A stretch of DNA of 38,196 bases from Hyphomicrobiales bacterium (lineage in GTDB: Bacteria > Pseudomonadota > Alphaproteobacteria > Rhizobiales > Rhizobiaceae), in assembly GCA_900471605.1 (NCBI GenBank), contig UCEY01000007.1, positions 1 to 38,196 on the forward strand, written 5' to 3'. The notes under the pieces were generated by a model. It was not told the origin of the DNA, did not search any database, and was given only the letters and a program-made list of their open reading frames with translations. Made by a program: the position numbers and the translations under genes. Below are positions 34,249-38,196 of the stretch, in pieces; the stretch's first letter is position 1, and each line of letters begins with the position of its first letter.

Positions 34249-34740
34249 GTTTTCTCCTGATTTGTTCAAGGCAAGGCTTATACCGATTTGCTTGGCATTG
34301 CAGTCTGGAGAGATTGCGGGCGAACTCTTTGTCGAGCGCATCCTCAGGGAGCGTGCTCAATTGCGTGGCGCCTTCTCGCCGCTTCGCTCCAACCAGGCAC
34401 AGCTCCACCGAACCCCGAAACGGGTTTCGGCCCATGCGGGTTACGATCACATTGCGCGGCTCGCCAAGGCAGGCTTGGACGAGATGGGGAGGGCGCTTGG
34501 GCGCCCGCTTCTGCACGGAGCATCCGCTACGAGGCCGATGCGCTTCTCCCCCGTGATATTGCCGCTCTTACGATAGGGCGCAGATCAGGCCAATCGGCAA
34601 GCGCGCCTGAGGCGCTGTCGGCCGTCGAAAAAATAGGCTTTCACCGCTGCGCGCCGAACCTTCCGATTTTTCCCCCGTCCGACCCATGACCGGATCTTCG
34701 CCCTACCGGGAGCGGGCTTACGCCCTCTCCCTTCGTCCCG
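34249..34740. other. Stretch with only weak coding candidates
   Basis: About 490 bases before the ParB-like gene. A minus-strand frame (34226-34516) reads GRNPFRGSVELCLVGAKRRE, faintly like the C-terminal region of MT-A70-type methyltransferases, but it overlaps the start of the frameshifted small gene and lacks motifs. It is left uncalled. Plus-strand frames are arginine-rich shadows. Confidence 0.35.
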
Positions 34741-34760
34741 AGGACGTGCGGGCACGTCCT
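34741..34760. promoter_or_regulatory. Palindrome upstream of the ParB-like gene
   Basis: AGGACGTGCGGGCACGTCCT has perfect nine-base arms around two G residues; the symmetry extends a few bases with mismatches. It lies 77 bases before the ParB-like start and is a candidate autoregulatory or parS-like site. Confidence 0.45.
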
Positions 34761-34837
34761 TCGGATCAAAGGAAGAAGGCTTCGCCCACAGCGGGTTCTT
34801 AAGACCCGATCCAACGGGAAATCAGGAGATTGAAGCC

Positions 34838-36769
34838 ATGACCACCACTGTCATCGTCGAATTGAACAAGCTGGACGCCGACCCCAGGAACGTCCGCAAG
34901 ACATACGATCCTGCGAAAATTGCCGACCTCGCCGCCAATATCGACGCGGAAGGCGTCCTGCAAAACCTCGTCGTGCGCGCGGGCGAGAAGCGGGGCCGCT
35001 ATTACGTGACCGCTGGCGAACGCCGGCGAAAGGCGCTGCTGCTGCTGGTGGAGCAAGGCAAGATCGCCAAGAACCATCCGGTTGAATGCAAGGTGCGCGA
35101 TGGTGCCAACGCGACGGAAACCAGCCTGTCGGAAAATATCTTTCGCGAGGACATGCACCCGGTCGACCAGTACGAGGCTTTCTCGGTCATGGCGGATGGG
35201 GGCAAATCCATCACGGATATCGCGGCCCATTTCAGCGTCACCGAAATCATCGTGCGCCGCCGTCTGGCGCTGGCGAAGGTGTCGCCCAAGCTGCTTGAGC
35301 TTCACCGCGACGGGGCGATGACCTTCGAGCAGCTTTCCGCCTTCACCGTTTGCGATGACCATGAGCGGCAGGAACAGGTCTGGGACAATCTGCCCGGTTG
35401 GGACCGCCACGCCCATCGGATCAAGTCCAATCTTGTGACCGGCGAGGTCGCCAGCACCGACCGGCGCGTAAAGCTGATCGGCGGGCTGGACGGCTATGAA
35501 CAGGCAGGCGGTGCGGTGCGCCGTGATCTCTTCGATGAACAGGGCGGCGGTTACGTGCTCGATGTCGCATTGCTCGACCGGCTTGTTTCGCAACAGCTGG
35601 ACGAGGTCGCCGCGCCCTATCGCGAGCAGGGCTGGAAATGGGTGGAAATCGCATTGGCGCGTCCGGGCTGGATTTTCAACATTCCGCGCATCTACCCGCA
35701 ACAGGTCGAGCTCTCCGCCGAGGACCAGGCCGATTATAATGCGCTCGTAAGGGAACGCGACGATCTGGCCGAACTGATCGACAACGATCTTGCCTACGAG
35801 GCTGCGGGCCAGCGTGTCGAGGAAATAGACAAGCGCTTGGACGAAATCTCCAAGAAGACGGAAGCCTATCACCCGGACGACATGGCGCGCAGCGGCGTGA
35901 TCGTGTTCATCAACCACTCCGGCAAAGCGGAAGCCGCGATCGGCATCGTCAGGGAAGAAGACGAAGCCGAGGAAACGGCAGACGACAACAACAACGGAAC
36001 GAGAGGCGACGAGGCCGTCGCCGTCGGCGGGGGAAACATCGAGGCCGGCAAAAGCGGCCCGAAGTTTACCCATCCCCAGGCCCTGATCGAGGTTCTGACC
36101 GCCAAGAAAACCGCCGCCTTGCGTGTGGAACTGGCGCACAATCCCGATGTCGCCTTGGCCGCCGTGGTTCACGCCATGCTGTTGCGCATCAGCTACGGCG
36201 GATATGTGGACGAGAAAAGCGCCCTGCAGGTGTCTCTGACCCATGAGCGGCTGGATAAATGGATCAAGCAGCCGCAAGATTGTGCAGCCTCGGTTGCCTT
36301 CGAGAGCCTGCAGGAAAACTACGGGCACAAAATTCCCGGCAATCCTGCAGACCTGTTCGACTGGTGCCTTGCGCAGAGCCGCGAGGAGCTTCTGTCGCTG
36401 CTGGCTTATGCCGCTGCGCATGCCGTCAACGCGGTAGAGGTCAAATACAGCGACCGCCGGAACGGTATCGAGCAGGCGAACCAGCTTGGCCGCGCTCTCA
36501 AGGTCGACATGACGGACTGGTTTGAAACGACCGCAGACAGCTATTTCAGCCACATCAATCGCCGGGGGATTGAACAGGCGGTTCTTGAAGCACAGGGACC
36601 GGATGCCGCCCTTGCGGTTTCGGCTGCATCCAAGAAGGCCGGGGCCGTCCTGATCGCGGAACGGAGGATCAAGGGATCGGGCTGGCTCCCGGCGCCTGTC
36701 CGGATCGCAGCCGAGCCGAACGCGGAAGCCGAGGCCGAGGCACAATCTTTCCCGATGGCAGCGGAATAG
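34838..36769 (+). CDS. Large ParB/RepB/Spo0J-family protein
   Basis: A ParB-like DNA-binding protein of 643 residues, about twice the length of canonical ParB. Seen: the N-terminal ParB/sulfiredoxin-like domain (LDADPRNVRKTYDPAKIADL, ENLVVR-type LQNLVVRAG, and TAGERRRKALLLL, the CTP-binding GERR motif). Box II ENIFREDMHPVDQYEAF follows, then a helix-turn-helix (SITDIAAHFSVTEIIVRRRL) at about 125-145. The remaining 450 residues have an acidic low-complexity stretch near 385 (EEDEAEETADDNNNG) and an alpha-helical C-terminal half of unknown role. Such long ParB proteins are common on rhizobial plasmids near methyltransferase genes. Whether it segregates DNA or regulates genes is not known. Confidence 0.9.
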   Translation: MTTTVIVELNKLDADPRNVRKTYDPAKIADLAANIDAEGVLQNLVVRAGEKRGRYYVTAGERRRKALLLLVEQGKIAKNHPVECKVRDGANATETSLSENIFREDMHPVDQYEAFSVMADGGKSITDIAAHFSVTEIIVRRRLALAKVSPKLLELHRDGAMTFEQLSAFTVCDDHERQEQVWDNLPGWDRHAHRIKSNLVTGEVASTDRRVKLIGGLDGYEQAGGAVRRDLFDEQGGGYVLDVALLDRLVSQQLDEVAAPYREQGWKWVEIALARPGWIFNIPRIYPQQVELSAEDQADYNALVRERDDLAELIDNDLAYEAAGQRVEEIDKRLDEISKKTEAYHPDDMARSGVIVFINHSGKAEAAIGIVREEDEAEETADDNNNGTRGDEAVAVGGGNIEAGKSGPKFTHPQALIEVLTAKKTAALRVELAHNPDVALAAVVHAMLLRISYGGYVDEKSALQVSLTHERLDKWIKQPQDCAASVAFESLQENYGHKIPGNPADLFDWCLAQSREELLSLLAYAAAHAVNAVEVKYSDRRNGIEQANQLGRALKVDMTDWFETTADSYFSHINRRGIEQAVLEAQGPDAALAVSAASKKAGAVLIAERRIKGSGWLPAPVRIAAEPNAEAEAEAQSFPMAAE

Positions 36770-36836
36770 TCCGCAGACGCCGGCCGGTCGCGCTTCTCCC
36801 GCGCGGCTGGTTCCTCCCTTTCGAGAGAGAAATCCG

Positions 36837-37016
36837 ATGTGCGATCAAACCTCCGATCCCACCCTCGCCGCCGAACTCTGCTGCAAGCTCATCAGCGCCT
36901 ACCTTGCCGGTCATGAAGCCGTGAAGTGGAGCGATGTGCAGGACGCCCTGAGCGCCGCCCTCAAGGCTTTCGATCTGCCCGAAACTCCTCTCGCAGATTT
37001 GGCAGAGCACGACTGA
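36837..37016 (+). CDS. Small 59-residue protein
   Basis: A short gene of 59 codons. Seen: it begins MCDQTSDPTLAAELCCKLIS and continues with AYLAGHEAVKWSDVQDALSA, mostly helical. A GAGAGA ribosome-like site lies seven bases upstream. The helix pattern, with AYLAG then an internal loop and DALSAAL, resembles the N-terminal helices of MucR/Ros regulators, but the zinc finger is missing. That link is a guess. It lies 67 bases after the ParB-like gene in the same direction and 207 bases before the methyltransferase-like gene. Confidence 0.6.
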   Translation: MCDQTSDPTLAAELCCKLISAYLAGHEAVKWSDVQDALSAALKAFDLPETPLADLAEHD

Positions 37017-37223
37017 TAGCACGCTGAGCGCCCGCCGCGGCGTCGATCCACGGCGGGGCTCATGGACCTTTCCATCCATTCCTGACGGGGCAGGGCAGAG
37101 GGCTCGGCCCTCCTTTCCCCAAACACCCTTCCGCCCATGTTCCCGCGACCCGGATGGCAGGAGACGCCTGCCTTCGGAAGGTTGGAGCCGGCTTTGCGGA
37201 TCGATCGAGCTTCGAGCCATTCC

Positions 37224-38042
37224 ATGAACAATTCCCGCCTCAAAACTATCGTCAAGCTTTTCGAGACCTGCCGTTACAAGCACGACCGCTATTCGGTCTT
37301 TTCCGATTGGTGCGAATGCGCGGCCATCGCCATGAGCAACGCCGTCGATCTCGTGCATTTCGAGATGCGAGAAGCCCGATATCTCGAAATCATCCGCAAA
37401 TATGACCACGCCACAATGGAAACGTTCGCTCGGGTCATGGGGGAAGTCACGATGGCGATGGAGGACGGGCCGCAGGATATCCTGGGGGCGACGTTCCATG
37501 CGCTCGAATTGCACAACAAGGCGCGTGGACAATTCTTCACACCCTATCCCATTTGCCGGATGATGGCGAAGATGCTTGCCAGCAACAGGGAGGACATCGG
37601 AAAAATCATAGAAGAACGCGGGTTCCTCACTGCACAGGAACCCGCCGTCGGAAGCGGCGCCATGATCGTCGCTCTGGCCGAGGCTATCAGAGATGCGGGC
37701 TTCAACTACCAGCAAAGCATGCATGTCACCGCCGTCGATATCGACCGGCGCGCCGTCCACATGGCCTATATCCAGTTCTCGCTTCTGCATATTCCCGCAA
37801 CCGTTCTGGTAGGCGACAGCCTCGCCATGCGGTTTCATGAGGAATGGCACACGCTGGCCCATGTCATCGAGGGCTGGAATGCGAAGCTTCGGAGAACCGA
37901 GCGAGAAGGGAAGGGAGCCGCGCTGACTCCGACGCCTGAAGCGGATGACATAGATGTTGGGCAGCCCGTCAGGGCGTGCACGCCGGAGCCAAATGAACCG
38001 TCCTTTGATGTCGAAAAGACCGGCCAGCTCAGGCTTTTCTGA
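37224..38042 (+). CDS. N6-adenine DNA methyltransferase-like protein
   Basis: A protein of 272 residues of the HsdM-like N6-adenine methylase group found on rhizobial plasmids. Seen: LELHNKARGQFFTPYPICRMMAK, the typical approach to the fold, then motif I EPAVGSGAMIVALA (SAM binding, usually D-P-A-C-G-S-G) and TAVDIDRRAVHMAYIQFSLL for motif II, followed by VGDSLAMRF. The catalytic (N/D)-P-P-(Y/F) motif that should come next is not visible; the text runs on to EEWHTLAHVIEGWNAKLRR and a variable tail. It may bind SAM without methylating DNA, or use an unusual motif. The start at 37224 is chosen over 37137 because the earlier 29 residues look non-coding; the ribosome site is weak. Confidence 0.8.
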   Translation: MNNSRLKTIVKLFETCRYKHDRYSVFSDWCECAAIAMSNAVDLVHFEMREARYLEIIRKYDHATMETFARVMGEVTMAMEDGPQDILGATFHALELHNKARGQFFTPYPICRMMAKMLASNREDIGKIIEERGFLTAQEPAVGSGAMIVALAEAIRDAGFNYQQSMHVTAVDIDRRAVHMAYIQFSLLHIPATVLVGDSLAMRFHEEWHTLAHVIEGWNAKLRRTEREGKGAALTPTPEADDIDVGQPVRACTPEPNEPSFDVEKTGQLRLF

Positions 38043-38134
38043 TTTTCACGACAAGATTTCGAAAAGTCCTCGATTGACGCCGAGGCCGGGCGGAGCCGAC
38101 GTCAGGCCGATACCGATGCCGATTTCCTGCCCCG

Positions 38135-38192
38135 GGCCGCTATCGAAGCGGCCGGACCAGGGCGAGGGGTGCCCCAGGCGCCCCACCCCTCG
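38135..38192. repeat. Two strong hairpins at the window's right edge
   Basis: GGCCGCT-ATCGA-AGCGGCC (38135-38153) is followed by GCGAGGGGTG and CACCCCTCGC (38161-38170 and 38183-38192) around a 12-base loop. They lie about 90 bases after the methyltransferase-like gene, without a T-run, and may end its transcript or act as repeated plasmid structures. Confidence 0.45.
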
Positions 38193-38196
38193 CAGC

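Noticed and set aside
33863..34576. A 237-residue plus-strand frame
   Set aside because: It covers unrelated stretches, including the frameshifted minus-strand gene with its good ribosome site, and shows no domain or usable start.
34799..36745. A 648-residue open frame on the minus strand
   Set aside because: It is antisense to the clearly recognisable ParB-like gene. GC-rich codon bias keeps the opposite frame open; it shows no domain and lacks a ribosome site.
36669..37862. A 397-residue open frame on the minus strand
   Set aside because: Antisense to the ParB-like end, the 59-residue gene and the methyltransferase-like gene; no domain seen.

Overview
The window looks like accessory, plasmid-type DNA from a Rhizobiaceae bacterium (Rhizobium, Agrobacterium or Sinorhizobium/Ensifer). 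The grounds are a GC-rich alphaproteobacterial style, a rhizopine-catabolism (moc) gene set, a LexA box of the alphaproteobacterial GTTC-N7-GTTC form, remains of several insertion-sequence families, and a large ParB-like protein beside a DNA-methyltransferase-like gene, a pairing typical of rhizobial plasmids. No rRNA, tRNA or CRISPR array was seen.

Left part (1-7.7 kb): a HAD hydrolase, two overlapping small genes behind an SOS box, an outer-membrane beta-barrel protein with a clear terminator, then damaged DNA. The damage is a 5'-truncated IS66 transposase abutting a truncated, frameshifted aldo/keto reductase. Next come a LysR regulator divergent from a DUF3237 gene, an alpha/beta hydrolase of the haloacetate-dehalogenase type, and an IS481-type transposase tail.

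Catabolic block 1 (8.0-19.7 kb): an HpaI-like aldolase (frameshifted near its end), a SnoaL-like protein, an IclR regulator, a cupin protein, a beta-keto acid cleavage enzyme (BKACE, DUF849), a short-chain dehydrogenase, an iron-type alcohol dehydrogenase, a succinate-semialdehyde-type dehydrogenase and a complete tripartite tricarboxylate transporter (tctC-tctB-tctA). The content suggests uptake of an organic acid, oxidation to a beta-keto acid, cleavage with acetyl-CoA and oxidation of aldehydes. The substrate is unknown. The block ends in IS21-like terminal motifs and an IS2-subgroup IS3 element with a programmed-frameshift site.

Catabolic block 2 (21.8-32.2 kb): a rhizopine-type locus. 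On the minus strand are mocD (desaturase-like oxygenase), mocE (Rieske ferredoxin), mocF (ferredoxin reductase) and a divergent PanB-like gene. On the plus strand are a LacI-family regulator, mocC, mocB, an ABC ATPase, an ABC permease and purU. O-demethylation by MocDEF would release formaldehyde. PurU, and possibly the PanB-like protein, fit as one-carbon handling, but this PanB homologue has lost all three Mg2+ ligands of canonical PanB. Three near-identical inverted repeats around lacI look like its operators. A diverged 50-bp direct repeat flanks the whole block.

Right part (32.5-38.2 kb): a YhcG/DUF1016 PDDEXK nuclease with an added C-terminal domain, a frameshifted small gene, a large ParB-like protein with a palindrome upstream, a 59-residue protein, and an N6-adenine methyltransferase-like protein that lacks a visible catalytic NPPY motif.
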